Shown here piece after piece: positions 11,645 to 21,779 of a DNA stretch of 64,000 nucleotides (position 1 is the first letter of the stretch; each line of letters opens with the position of its first letter). The DNA is from Bettongia penicillata ogilbyi (lineage: Eukaryota > Chordata > Mammalia > Diprotodontia > Potoroidae). The stretch spans positions 7,436,144-7,500,143 of the forward strand of contig JAJHZJ010000496.1 of the NCBI GenBank assembly GCA_023548195.1, read 5' to 3'. The translations under genes and the position numbers were made by a program. The notes beneath the pieces were generated by a model. That model ran no database searches, had not been told where the DNA came from, and worked only from the letters and a program-made list of their open reading frames with translations.

Positions 11645-11657
11645 AAAATTACCTGGC
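11645..11657. repeat. TSD of half-L1 copy 1, right
   Basis: AAAATTACCTGGC, an exact copy of 8811-8823, right after the element tail. Confidence 0.9.
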
Positions 11658-12430
11658 TTTGAATACAATATTTTAAAAAATTAAAGTAGATCAGAAATAA
11701 TAATAATAAGACCTAAAATAATAATAATAAAGACCTAGATAAATAAGACCTAGAAATTAACACAAACATTCAAGACTTTGATAAACCAAAAAAAAAATCA
11801 ACTAAAAGAGAAAAGAAAACAAAAAGGAAGGGAGTATTTGTTTGCTAAGAACTGCTGAGAAATCAGGAAAACAATATGGTAAATACTGGCTTACATCATA
11901 ATGTTATTCCATTTATCTCATTAAATCCAAAATAGAAAATGATCCAAATATGAAAAGTCAAACTTTTAAAAAAATTCAAGGAAAATGGAAGTTTACTTCT
12001 TTAACAACAATGGAAAAGAGGAAAATATATAACACAAGAATTGACAATTAAAAAAAAAAACATCAATTACAAAAAAATGACATTTTATACAAACAAAATC
12101 AAGCCAAAATTAGAAGAAAATATAAAAGCATAAAATTATTTACATTAAATACACGATAAAATGTCTGACATTCAAGATAAATAGGAAAAATTTAAAACAT
12201 ACGAAAAGTTTGGAAAACATGTTGGAGAAATTGTGGGAAAACAGTCACATAGATTTACTATCACATTAGCTGAAAATATGTTCATTTATTCTTGAAAATA
12301 ATTTGCATTTATGTGAGACAATTACTGAATTTTTCATATTCTTTGAACAGGATAGTGGAATATGGAATATATATGGAATCTATGTGGAATCTATACTCAA
12401 AGGAAATTACTGACAATAAAAAAACTCTTT
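11658..12430 (+). mobile_element. Old L1 ORF2 remnant, middle part
   Basis: Continues the L1 interrupted at 8826. AAAACAATATGGTAAATACTGGC followed by A-rich text (AGTCAAACTTTTAAAAAAATTC, TACAAACAAAATCAAGCC, TTGTGGGAAAACAGT) follows the order of the L1 ORF2 3' third in sense. All frames are broken. Confidence 0.5.
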
Positions 12431-12433
12431 GTT

Positions 12434-12717
12434 AAAGACTAGGTCTCCCTATATTGCTCATGTTGGAAATTCAAGGCTTACTAAGGCTACTGATTAGCAC
12501 GGAATTTTTTTGACCTGCTCTGTTTCTTAACTGGAATGTGTCACTCCTTGGGCTAACTAGTGGCTCTGACCTTATGGGGTCAGCTGGTCAAGGTCAAACT
12601 TTATACATATATCCAATCAGTGTAGCACACTCAGTTCAGAGTCTTCAAATTCAAAAGATTCACCAGCTTTAACCCTCTGGGAAACTGGGATTACAGGTAT
12701 GTACCATCACACCTGGT
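12434..12717 (-). pseudogene. RN7SL pseudogene: Full-length 7SL (SRP) RNA retropseudogene
   Basis: On the minus strand it is collinear with 7SL RNA from end to end. The 5' Alu domain is the complement of the ACTGGGATTACAGG segment at 12685-12698. The S-domain block GAAACAGAGCAGGTC is the complement of 12512-12526 and is followed by a CCGTGCTAATCAGTAG-like stretch. The 3' end is the complement of AGGTCTCCCTATATTGC at 12441. Length is about 284 versus about 300 bases in functional 7SL. Many substitutions disrupt pairing, so it is not a working SRP RNA. It sits inside old L1 sequence and was probably copied by L1 machinery. Confidence 0.85.
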
Positions 12718-12734
12718 AAAAAGGCATTTTTAAA

Positions 12735-12885
12735 ATATCTAAAGGAACATGTGATGCATGTGATTAAAACTGGAATTATATATGTATGCATACATATATA
12801 TGTGTGTATACATATACACACATATATCCAACCAGTGATTCATAAATGACTAAACAAATTATAATATGTTAATGTTATGAGTTTA
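12735..12885 (+). mobile_element. Old L1 remnant, right part, with (CATA)n
   Basis: After a TATATGTATGCATACATA-type microsatellite, CCAACCAGTGATTCATAAAT and GACTAAACAAATTATAATAT match the L1 3' block 'CATCAATTGGGGAATGGCTG / AACAAATTGTGGTATATG' with decay. This suggests the 7SL copy also landed within the L1. Confidence 0.45.
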
Positions 12886-12889
12886 ATGA

Positions 12890-12965
12890 ATAAAAAACAC
12901 TTATTAAGCAGTTGTTAGGCATCAAGCATGATGGTAAGTTCTGGGAAAATATTATGAAGAATGAA
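12890..12965 (-). mobile_element. L2 LINE fragment
   Basis: ACACTTATTAAGCAGTTGTT and AGGCATCAAGCATGATGGTA recall antisense L2 (attaagcacctactatgtgccaggcactg). Confidence 0.45.
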
Positions 12966-14160
12966 AAATAATGCAGAGAAGTTTGAGGATGATGTCATAT
13001 AATGTAAAGAAGGCAGAAATAAAAAAGGTTATAAATAGCCCGTGACAATGTAAATAAAGTTGACATAGAGGGACAATAGAAGGTTAGTGAAATACAGTGC
13101 TTACAAAACAAGGTTATGCTCTCAATGTGAAGTCATTCACCCTTTTTTTAAATCAATGACCTAACAGTTTTTAGGATATGTCAGTGTAAGGGATTTGGGA
13201 TATCTATTGGAAAGTTTCCATTGCATCCAAATGCATCAATAATTATTTTTTAGTGGAACGGGTCATGCCAAATGAACCTCATTTCATTTTTGACAGTCAC
13301 TACATGAGTAAATTAGGAGAATAGGAAAAATAGTTTTACCTTTCTTTGATCTTTCAAATAAATATGCCTTTCTAAAAGTTAATTGTTAAGTGGCTAAATG
13401 GAATTGGTGTGCTACTTATTGGCACTTAACAGTTTGTGGCAAGGGAAAACAAAACCTGTAAGGACTAGACTTGATAGAATTAGAAAAAAGCCACCCCAGA
13501 TCCTCCAAGTACCCCTATAACATGAGGCATGTAGACTCTCTGACTCTGGGAGAGAATGATCAAAGAATACTCACTATACATGTAAGAAGGGGGAAAAAAA
13601 TCTCAATTTTTGGCATAAGTTCTATTCAAAAAAAGAATTGTCTATGTCAGGTAATACTGAATTCCCCCTCACTTAAGGTCATCAAACATATACTTTATTA
13701 GAAATATTGTAAAGGAGAATATTTTTCAGGTATGGTTGCATTTAATGCTAAGGCTGTGATTCTGTAGTTCTGTGTAATGAATAGAATAGATGCTCAGTAA
13801 ATATTTGCTAAGTAGATGAATAGGAGTGCACATATTCAGATGAATTCATTCCTTCTTTAAAACTTAAAGAATTGAACATGGCATCCTTTTGTCAAATAGC
13901 CTTGTTTATATTTGTTCATGTTATTATACTATATAATGAAAAAGGAAACCAACTTGAAATCCTCTCAATCATTTTGGAGGACAAAACATCATATGTATAT
14001 TTGCCAAGTACTGAGAAGGTAGAGAGAGAATTGAAATACTGAAAATGCATTCTTCTGAGCTCGCTATCACAACTTTCCCACCAAAGGGGATGTTGACACC
14101 AGGAGTGCGGAGAGACAAATATACCAATTCCTGCCTTCATCCCAGTTAAACCCATACTGC
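12965..14160. other. No recognised feature
   Basis: AT-rich; no gene or nameable repeat. Open frames at 13471-13701 (plus) and 13916-14155 (minus) lack motifs and are taken as chance. Confidence 0.4.
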
Positions 14161-14164
14161 AGCT

Positions 14165-14345
14165 GTCCTCCAGACTTTATCAGCTTATCATATACAGCTT
14201 GTTTGCATATGGTTGTCTGTAGCATCTCCTCCATTAGACTACGAGCTTGCTAACAAGGACTGTCTTTTGCTTTCTCTGTATCTGCAATGTTTAATACTAT
14301 GTCTAACACATAGCAGGTGCTTAATAAATGTAGATTGACTGGCTG
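14165..14345 (+). mobile_element. L2 3'-end fragment
   Basis: The sense L2 terminal block: TAGACTACGAGCTTGC, AAGGACTGTCTTTTGC, then ACACATAGCAGGTGCTTAAT followed by AAATGTAGATTGACTGG. Confidence 0.6.
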
Positions 14346-14754
14346 GCAGAGGAGATTAATGGCACAGGCTATTCACTTCATTTGCTGGTTGCCTTAATAT
14401 AAAATAGACATGAGGGGCTCAGGCACTCTCTAGTGCTTGGCTAGTAACCCATGATGAGGAACTCAGGAAAGAAAATAGACTGGTCTTGGAGCTAATGTGA
14501 AGAAAGATTGATGGACAATCCCCATGTTCCAATTGGCATCCACAAAATGACTAGAGAAATAGAAGAAGGAACATTAAGTGGATTTTATATGACCAAGTTA
14601 GGGGAGAATGTGCCCAAGAGCTGCTCAAGATGGGTAAATATAGACAGCATGGGAATCTGCATCAGTAGTGTCTAGGCCCACATTGATCAGTTCAGAGATA
14701 TCATTGGAATACTGGAATGTTAAGAAATTGTTCTTAGGACTTTGACAGGCAAGG

Positions 14755-14910
14755 TCACATAGTGGTTGGAGCACTGGCCTCAGAGATAAAAACACAGGTC
14801 TGAGCCCCATCTCTGACACATACTGTCTGTACGTCCCCAAGCAAATCTTGAACCTCTCAGTAACTCTGAGACTACAAATGGTAACAAAGTGCCATTGTTG
14901 ATCTACACCC
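14755..14910 (+). mobile_element. MIR-type SINE
   Basis: CACATAGTGGTTGGAGCACT with GGCCTCAGAG and CAGGTCTGAGCCCC forms a tRNA-like head and B-box. A degenerate AACCTCTCAGTAACTCTGAG core follows. Confidence 0.55.
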
Positions 14911-15084
14911 AATCTCCCATAGGACCTTAGATCAAAAAAAGGAAGGATTCTAACTAGTCTGACCCTGAATTTTATAGGTAAGGAAGCTGAGGTGATGAAA
15001 TTCCCTAGCCCTTGGTCTCTCAAATAGGAAACATCACAAGTAGTTTTTGAACCTGAGACCTCTGTCTAGAAAGTCATTCCCTAC

Positions 15085-15690
15085 CTCCTATGGGCCCTTT
15101 TGTATCGGGATTCCTGCCAAGGCTCATCATAGTTATTTCATTTCCCATGGAAAGCAAAGCATTTCTCCTCTTTCACCTCCCCTTCTCACAAATACAGTTT
15201 CCATAATACATCCCCAGCTCTCTAATGTAATTATCATTTCTATAATCCACTTCTCACCAGTTATCCTTTTTAAAATCTTGTACTGAAAACCCTGCAGAAC
15301 AGAGGATGAGGGTCTCCTGGGACCCCTGGAGGATGAATTAGTTTGTAATTCTGAATTAGCTTTGCTTTGTAAAGCCAGAAAAGACTGGGGCCCTCTTTTT
15401 CTCAGGTGCTTCTTCCATCCCCAAAGCACAGAGCGGGAAGGAACCAAACTAGTAGCAATGAAATCGCCATGATCTAATTTAATCTCTGCTGGCATCTCAG
15501 CTCACTGATGGTCAAGGACTAAGGGGACAGTTTTCTAGAAGAGGAAGCCTAGGGAGGAGAGATTAGTGACAGAAACCCATGGAAGACATACTGCAGTTGC
15601 TGGGAGAGGGAAGGATTCTGGTTAGGCTAAGAGAAAAGGGAGAGGAAACTACCATGTATAACTTTAAAAAGTCATATTGTGTCAAAGATA
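15085..15690. other. No recognised feature
   Basis: Mixed-composition single-copy-looking sequence. The open frames at 15047-15286 and 15133-15495 overlap on opposite strands and show no motif. A short antisense SINE scrap (GTAAGGAAGCTGAGG) lies just before, near 14980. Confidence 0.35.
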
Positions 15691-15694
15691 TATG

Positions 15695-15895
15695 ATGATG
15701 AGAGGCAATGTGGTGCAATGGTAATTGTTGGATTTGAGTCAGAGGACGTGGGTTTGAATCTTGCCTCTGCTATCTTGCCTAGGTGACCTTAGACAAGTCA
15801 CATCACTTCCCTCAGAAACAGTTTCCTCACCTGTAAAATCAGAAAGTTGTGCTAAACGACCCTAGGTACCTTCCAGTTCAAAATCTATAATCAGC
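15695..15895 (+). mobile_element. MIR SINE
   Basis: Clear MIR: GGCAATGTGGTGCAATGG, GTGGGTTTGAATCTTGCCTC, TGACCTTAGACAAGTCAC, TTTCCTCACCTGTAAAATC, and an ACCTTCCAGTTC tail. Confidence 0.7.
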
Positions 15896-16180
15896 TTGTG
15901 AGGAAATCACTTACTAGGAATATTATGAGCAGCGTGAGACAGAGATTCTCTCTGGAGAAAACTTCAAGTCTTCTCTGTAAACCACTGGCCTTTCTTTGTG
16001 TAATATATAAATCTTTATATACAGTAATAGTCTGGAAACCCAGTAATCTATCATATTTGATCAGGACAGGCATAAATCATTTATTCATGACTTACCATTC
16101 CTAACTTGATTCATTGATTCATCTCCAGACAAGACAAGGTCAGAACAGGGGGAAGAAATGATTAAGCTTCTTGCCCTTAG

Positions 16181-16299
16181 GAGAGAGCAGCTCAACCAAC
16201 AAATTCATCTTCACATCTGACCTCATGAAACTTGGCGCTGAAAATATTGCAGAAATTGAAATAGCCCTTACTGAAGGTCCTTCAGATGGAAACGTCTAT
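16181..16299 (+). other. Exon-like open segment with splice sites
   Basis: A 119-base segment is preceded by a pyrimidine run and CTTAG (AG at 16179-16180) and followed by GTAAGTG (GT at 16300-16301). One frame is open throughout (39 full codons; phase 1 in, phase 0 out), containing TNKFIFTSDLMKLG and EIEIALTEGPSDGN. An in-frame TGA lies upstream of the acceptor at 16159-16161, as expected for an intron. The segment holds CpGs, which are scarce nearby. I do not recognise the protein, and no companion exon was found. It could be a real internal exon of a gene spanning the window, a relic, or chance. Confidence 0.3.
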
Positions 16300-16554
16300 G
16301 TAAGTGTGCAAATGGAGAGTGGACTCGTTCTATCAGGGTTATGGATAGCCTGACAAAAAGGGACCATCTGATTCTTTGCATAAGAAATCTCTTGTAAATT
16401 CAAGCACTTCTTTTCCACATTTGTATCATTTTATCCATGGACTTCCTGTACTGACATCTCCTGATACCCTCCACTATTCTTAAACTGTTTCTTGGAGGAT
16501 TCATGGAGTAACATATCAAAACCATAATCATATTATATCAAAACCATAATAATG

Positions 16555-16755
16555 ACTGTTTGACACAGTGAAAAGGATTATTGGTTCTTGAGTCAGAGGA
16601 TTTGGGTTTTAAGCACCACCTATGACTCTTTCTACCTATGTGACCTTGGGCACTTCATCTCCTTGGGTCTCAATGTTCTATCTGTGCCATGAGGGGTTTG
16701 AACTATATGCACTCTGAGGTCCCTTTCAGTCCTGTACCTGTGATCTTATGAACTC
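16555..16755 (+). mobile_element. MIR SINE
   Basis: TTGAGTCAGAGGATTTGGG, TATGTGACCTTGGGCACTTC, CCTTGGGTCTCAATGTTC and a GAGGTCCCTTTCAGTCC tail, in MIR order. Confidence 0.65.
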
Positions 16756-16899
16756 ATCTCACTAGGAGCAGTAGAAAGCCTTGGTGAAGTAATCTTGAAA
16801 AGGTGGTAGCAGTTAGCTTTGAAGGGCTTGCTTTAAAAATGGCAGATCCTAACTGGCTAATCACAAACCTGACTGTTCAGCCCCATGGTTAGCATTAGG

Positions 16900-17040
16900 G
16901 CAACAGAGGATCATAATTCTAGAAATAGATGGGGCCTCAATGGCCATCTGGTATTACCCCTCATTTTTCAGATTAGGAAATTGAGTCCAAGGAGGGCTGG
17001 TGGAATGAAGTAGTGTGGTCTCCCACTTCATACATCTGTA
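16900..17040 (-). mobile_element. MIR-like SINE fragment
   Basis: Degraded antisense block: ATCATAATTCTAGAAATAG, GGCCATCTGGTATTACCC, CAGATTAGGAAATTGAG. Confidence 0.4.
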
Positions 17041-17479
17041 AAATAAGGAAATCTGTGATTTTCAAACTACACTAAAATGTTGGGAAACAACATGATCACT
17101 GTTACATTGTATATTCAATGACTCTATTAAAAAGAACCCATAAAATAAGAGTGTTAGGCCTAGAGGATCCTCAAGGTCTCTTTTAGCTCTAAATCGTAGA
17201 TCCTAAGGATGAATGGCTGGGCACAATCTGCCAGCATGTACTATGACCAAAGATGAAAGTCTCAAGTCTTTTGGAAAGTGTATCAAGGTGGCACAGACCA
17301 TAGGTAACACTGACCTTCATCTTATAGGATGACAAATAGTTTATTTATGCATATGATGGGAAAATATTTTCTGATAGTATAAAAATTTTTCTCTGCCATG
17401 CCCCCAGGGAAATCCAAAGATAATCATACTTATTGTTCTCAATTGACCCATCACCATATTTATTAAGCATTTACCATGT

Positions 17480-18313
17480 CACTTCTCCATTTCCTTTATC
17501 GGATCAACATCTATATCATTTCTTCAAACTACAAGCATTCTTCAAATTTCTGTCCTAGCATTCTTCTTTTCCTACACTCTCTTTGAGTGATTTCATCAGT
17601 TCCCATGGATTTAATTAGCTGAGAACTGTACAGATGTCCCCCCAGATCTATATTTCCAACTCAGTTTCTCCCCTTAGAGTTTTGCATCACCAATCAGCTG
17701 ACATGCACTTCAAACTGAATATGCTGTAGACATCTAAAATTAAACATGTCCAAAACAGAACTCATTAACTTTCCCGAAAATCTACCCTTCTTCCAGAATT
17801 TCCTATTTCTGCAAAACATCACAATCTTTCTTTCATCCTTACAAGTTCATAACCTCTGTCACCCTCAGTTTTTTTCCTCAACCCCACAGACAAGCAATTG
17901 ACAAATTTTGCTATTTCTAACTCCACAACATCTCTCACATCCAAACCTTTTTCCACTACCACCTCAATTCAGGCCCTTACTACTTCAGGTATTCCTTGTT
18001 TTAATGGTTTCCCACTTGATTGCCATGCCTCAAATCTCCCCTTCATCCAGTACTTCCATTTCTCAGTTGCTACAGCAGCTTTCCTTAAGATTAAATCCAA
18101 ACTCATTACTCCCCACTTAAAAAAAAAAACAAAACTACAGCAACTAGCTATTTTACCTACAGGATAAAATGTAAAGTTCTGTTTTTAGATTTTTAAAGTC
18201 CTCCACAACATACAGACAACATCTTTAGCTGAGCTTACTTTCTATTACTTCCTCTCATACTCTGTGATCCAGTCAAACTGACTCCTCTATTCTCACACAC
18301 AACATTTCATGTA
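17480..18313 (+). mobile_element. L2 LINE 3' region, left part
   Basis: Sense L2 order is visible: GTCCAAAACAGAACTCATTA, a TCTGTCACCCTCAGTTTTTTT block, CCACTACCACCTCAATTCAG, ATTAAATCCAAACTCATTAC, AAAGTCCTCCACAACAT, GATCCAGTCAAACTGACTCC. The L2 text continues at 19251, so the palindrome between was inserted into it. No frame is open. Confidence 0.6.
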
Positions 18314-19250
18314 TGTGAAGGGTGAAACCTGAAACAACTGAGGAAACAAAGGTTCAAACTTCTAAGCATATTGATTTATTAAGCAATGGATGCCAGGTGC
18401 TAACAAGTTGGACCCAGGTCTCCTTGGCTTAACACCTGACCCCAAATACAGGGGGAGACAGAATTTGATGCATTAAAAGGATATATGATATTTGATGCAA
18501 TTAACAGTATGTAAACCAGGATACAAGATTAGGTAATCCAATTTCCAAATGGAGGAAAAATTGCAGGCTTTCTGAGTTAGGAAAGAAATGTGTGAATTTT
18601 AAGATTTGGGAGAGGGGAGAGAAAGCAACTGAACTTTTCCAGTAGTGAAACTGGATGTCACTCAGTCCCTATGATTAGCAAGTAAGTAGAATTTATAGGA
18701 AAATGAAACTTGAGTCTCAGACATTTTGGTTCACACAATTCCCACAATTATCTCAATTCCGGTGACCCAGATGGGAGCAGATCTACCCGGGACATCTAGG
18801 ACTCAAGACAAAATGTAATGATTAATGGGACATTGGTACCAGGTTAGGATGCAAGGAGACCTGGTGTTATTTAATAATGATGATCCACATCTATTGCTTT
18901 GGCTTCCTGCCTCATGGGGGTTGGACCTATTTATCAATGGGAAAAATCTTCCCATTTAAATAACCATTACACCCCTTTCCAACTCTTGAAATTCACTCAC
19001 CCCCTCCCATTTGAGAAGCTCCTAATCTTTCCTTCAATTAGAAATCAAATTACCCAATCTTTTTTATAGTCCTTTAACTGTTTTCTTTTCATGCATAAAA
19101 ATCTGTCTTCCCCCATATTTGGGGTCCAGTGCCAAGCTGAGGAGGTCTGGTCCCAATTTGTTATGTACTTGGCATGCATTGCTTAAAGCTTGATATGCTG
19201 AGAAACTTGCACCTTTGTTTCCTCAGTTATTTCAGATTTAATCTGTCACA
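18314..19250. mobile_element. Long-inverted-repeat (palindromic) insertion
   Basis: A 937-base unit starting TGTGA and ending TCACA. Its left arm (18314 to about 18640) and the reverse complement of its right arm (about 18925 to 19250) share ordered blocks: CTGAGGAAACAAAGGT at 18338 against 19211-19226; AAGCAATG; GACCCCAAATA; GGGGGA(G/A)AGACAGA-like text; and AAGATTRGGTAAT. Outer ends match best and similarity fades inward; about 280 bases in the middle are unpaired. It interrupts an L2, so it behaves as one insertion. Candidates are a non-autonomous DNA transposon with long inverted repeats, or two copies of an LTR-like repeat head to head. It has no coding capacity, and no clear TSD is visible. 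Confidence 0.7.
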
Positions 19251-19340
19251 CATCCCATCTAATTGCCTTTGTTCTATCCATCTCCCATCTTGACATTCAT
19301 TCCCTTTCTACCTCTACCCTGTGATTTTGAAAGATTAGCA
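19251..19340 (+). mobile_element. L2 LINE 3' region, right part
   Basis: CATCCCATCTAATTGCCTTT resumes the L2 text broken at 18313 (…ACATTTCAT). It is followed by a pyrimidine-rich block CATTCCCTTTCTACCTCTACC expected next in marsupial L2. Confidence 0.5.
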
Positions 19341-19769
19341 GTGCATCCTGGAATTTGGACAGCACCCTTCTTTGTGGCCACATCAGAATGATTGCCCAGA
19401 GGAGCAAGGCACGATCTTTGAAAGTGAACTCTAAATTGTCAGCTCAGTGGTAGCTGAGATGAGGATTTCAGCTAGCATTTCACATCTGGATGTAGAACCA
19501 AGATGATGTAGAAAATGAGCTAAAAATATGTTCCTGAGGCACTAGGAAAAATGTTCGCACATTTGTTCTTACTATATCATTGATGTAAATATCCTATTGT
19601 TAAAGCTAACTAACTTTAAGTGATTAAAAGGAAGAGAGCCACTAGTCCCTGGTAACTGATAGTGGGGGGAATATGACTGGTGAGGTCTCAAGATGATGGC
19701 AGTATATCGGACAATCCTAAATCCCTCAGGGTGATGTATAGCAACCTGGGTATGGGAGAGTAAGCCAGA

Positions 19770-20188
19770 GCTTGCTCACCATACCTAGGTTTATTAAACA
19801 ATATGTTCAAGGCCTGATCCTAGGTGAAGAGGTGATTCAGATTCCACAAGGTTTCATTAGCACTTACCAAGTGCAGGGCACTCTGTTAAGTGAAAGATTT
19901 GGGGATGGGGACAAGAGAGCTCAAAGAGAAAATCTAAGTCATCTCTGCCATCCAGGAACTTAGATTCTAATTAATATGTAGATAAACACAACATAGATTC
20001 TAGTAGTCTCCTGGGAGGAAAGATGTATACAGTAACCCTGCTAAGAGGGAGAGAGGGAGTTCCCTGGAGTTGAGACAGAAATATAAAAGAAGTTGAGCAA
20101 AGTCCTGTGAGAAGCTTGAGGAGGAAGAGCTCATATCACTTAGGACAGGGTTGAAATCAGGGAAGGCTTCATGGAGGAAACTGCACTT
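19770..20188 (-). mobile_element. L2/CR1-type LINE fragment
   Basis: Antisense order: TTTCATTAGCACTTACCAAG, TGCAGGGCACTCTGTTAAG, GATTTGGGGATGGGGACAA, CCATCCAGGAACTTAGATTC, then GGGAAGGCTTCATGGAGGAA, the typical 'gggaaggcttcc' block. Confidence 0.55.
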
Positions 20189-20189
20189 G

Positions 20190-20330
20190 AGTTTGGTGAA
20201 AAGACTCCTGAACTGCAGTCCGATGACTTGGATTTGAGTGCTATCTTCTGACACTACTGTCTGTATGACCAGGGGAAATCAATTAACCTCTCTGATACTT
20301 TGTTGTTGCCTCTTTTTTCTTAAAAATAAA
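20190..20330 (+). mobile_element. MIR-type SINE
   Basis: GACTTGGATTTGAGTGCTAT, CTGTCTGTATGACCAGGGG, AATTAACCTCTCTGATAC and TAAAAATAAAATGGACTC in MIR order. Confidence 0.5.
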
Positions 20331-20394
20331 ATGGACTCATTTGCCTATAAGGCCTCTTTGCATGTCAACATTCTGTATGTTGGTCCTACAAGAC

Positions 20395-20458
20395 AGACTC
20401 ACACAATTTTAAAGCTGTTCAGGTACCTAAGAGATCATCTGGTGCAAATTGTCTCTAC

Positions 20459-20489
<31 letters not shown>

Positions 20490-20580
20490 TGCGTGTGTAC
20501 CTCTCTATCTCTCTTTAATAGATGAGGAAACTGGAGCCCAAGGAAGCCACACAGCCAACTAGATACATTGTAGCATAGAA
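20395..20580 (-). mobile_element. MIR-like SINE containing (TG)n
   Basis: ACACAATTTTAAAGCTGTTC, TAAGAGATCATCTGGTGCAA on one side and ATAGATGAGGAAACTGGAGC, AAGCCACACAGCCAACTAG on the other form one antisense SINE. A TG/CG-containing tract (about 20457-20500) has expanded inside it. Confidence 0.5.
20457..20500. repeat. (TG)n microsatellite
   Basis: TG repeats with GCGCGTGCG interruptions near the right end. Confidence 0.9.
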
Positions 20581-20739
20581 ACAACATATTGTTTGAAAAA
20601 TGTATAGAAAGTATTATAGGCAGTAGACTTCTGGACTTGCACTTACACTTGGTAGCTTGGTGACCCTGACCAAGATACTTGACCTAGTTGAACTTCAGAC
20701 AACTCATGAAGCCTCTCATGGCTTCATGAAGTTATAAAC

Positions 20740-21410
20740 CTGTGCCTATAGTTTGCAGCACGCACATCTATTTAAGAGGTTTTCTACACCCACCAAAGCT
20801 CAGATTCTTGTATACGTTGATAAGTCTACTCAGCGTCCAGCCCTCTTCCATAGAGGTTTCTGAGATTTCCTCAAGCTTTGACAGATATATTGTCTTTTGC
20901 ACACAAATGCATTTCCATCCTGCTGTTTCCAAACAGTTAGAAGCAGTAGATATGTTAGCTGTTATTTCTAGACTTCCCTATAGATCTCAATACATTGAAC
21001 AAAGATAGTGGCTGGCCATCTGAGGAGACAGTTTCTATCTTTGTTTTACAATTTTCTTCTTTTGACCCAAACTCTTCTCTTGTTCTTACTTAATGAGCAA
21101 ACCTGATTATAGCAAACAGCGCTTTGGCAGTGGTTGATATTTCTTTCCTCTCTTACTATGCTAGTAATCTTTATCAGCTACAAAATACTCAGTTTAAAGA
21201 TAGAGATTTTGTCCATCATCCAGGTGTCTCTAAAGACCCAGATGTTTGATGGTGCCAAACAAATAGACAATATGTTGAGCTTTCTACTGGGATAGTTTTA
21301 CACCATGAGATGCAAACTTACCACTCACATGTCAGCCATTTAAAGATTTGCCCCAGGTTCCTTCTAACAGATATTTTTCATTCTGTCCATCTATCTCTCT
21401 TTCTCTATGT
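20740..21410. other. No recognised feature
   Basis: Single-copy-looking sequence. The 88-codon open frame at 20742-21008 has no motif that I recognise. Confidence 0.35.
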
Positions 21411-21414
21411 ATAC

Positions 21415-21533
21415 AAACATATAGGTAGATAGATAGACAGACAGATGGGTGATAGATAGATGAACAGATAGACAGGTAGATATATGGATGGATGCATAGA
21501 TAAATGGATAAGATAGATGATAGATAGTTGTTT
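21415..21533. repeat. (GATA)n/(GACA)n/(GGAT)n microsatellite
   Basis: Interrupted tetranucleotides directly abutting the tail of the SINE at 21534, so the repeat was probably seeded by that SINE's 3' tail. Confidence 0.85.
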
Positions 21534-21740
21534 AGCTGTGCCCAACTCATCAGGACCCCATTTGGGGTTTTAATTTCCTTCTCCAGCTCATTTTAAAGAC
21601 CAGAAACTAAGGAAAACAGGATTAAGTGACTTGTCCAGGCTCACAGAGCCATTAAGTTTCTGAAGCCAGATTTGAACTCAGGAGGATGAGCATTCCTAAC
21701 TGCAGGTCCGTTGCTCTATCCTCTCTGCCACTTGGTGGAG
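21534..21740 (-). mobile_element. RTE-tailed tRNA SINE
   Basis: Antisense: GCTGTGCCCAACTCATCAG, GACCCCATTTGGGGTTTT, TTTCCTTCTCCAGCTCATTT, TTAAGTGACTTGTCCAGGC, CCAGATTTGAACTCAGGAGG, ending with a degraded tRNA head. Confidence 0.75.
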
Positions 21741-21779
21741 ATTAGAGCTAGAGAGACAGAGATAGAGATAGCCCATAAA

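Noticed and set aside
12434..12717. Human/primate Alu contamination, suggested by ACTGGGATTACAGG
   Set aside because: The segment continues through the 7SL S domain, which Alu lacks, and is heavily diverged and embedded in local L1 sequence.
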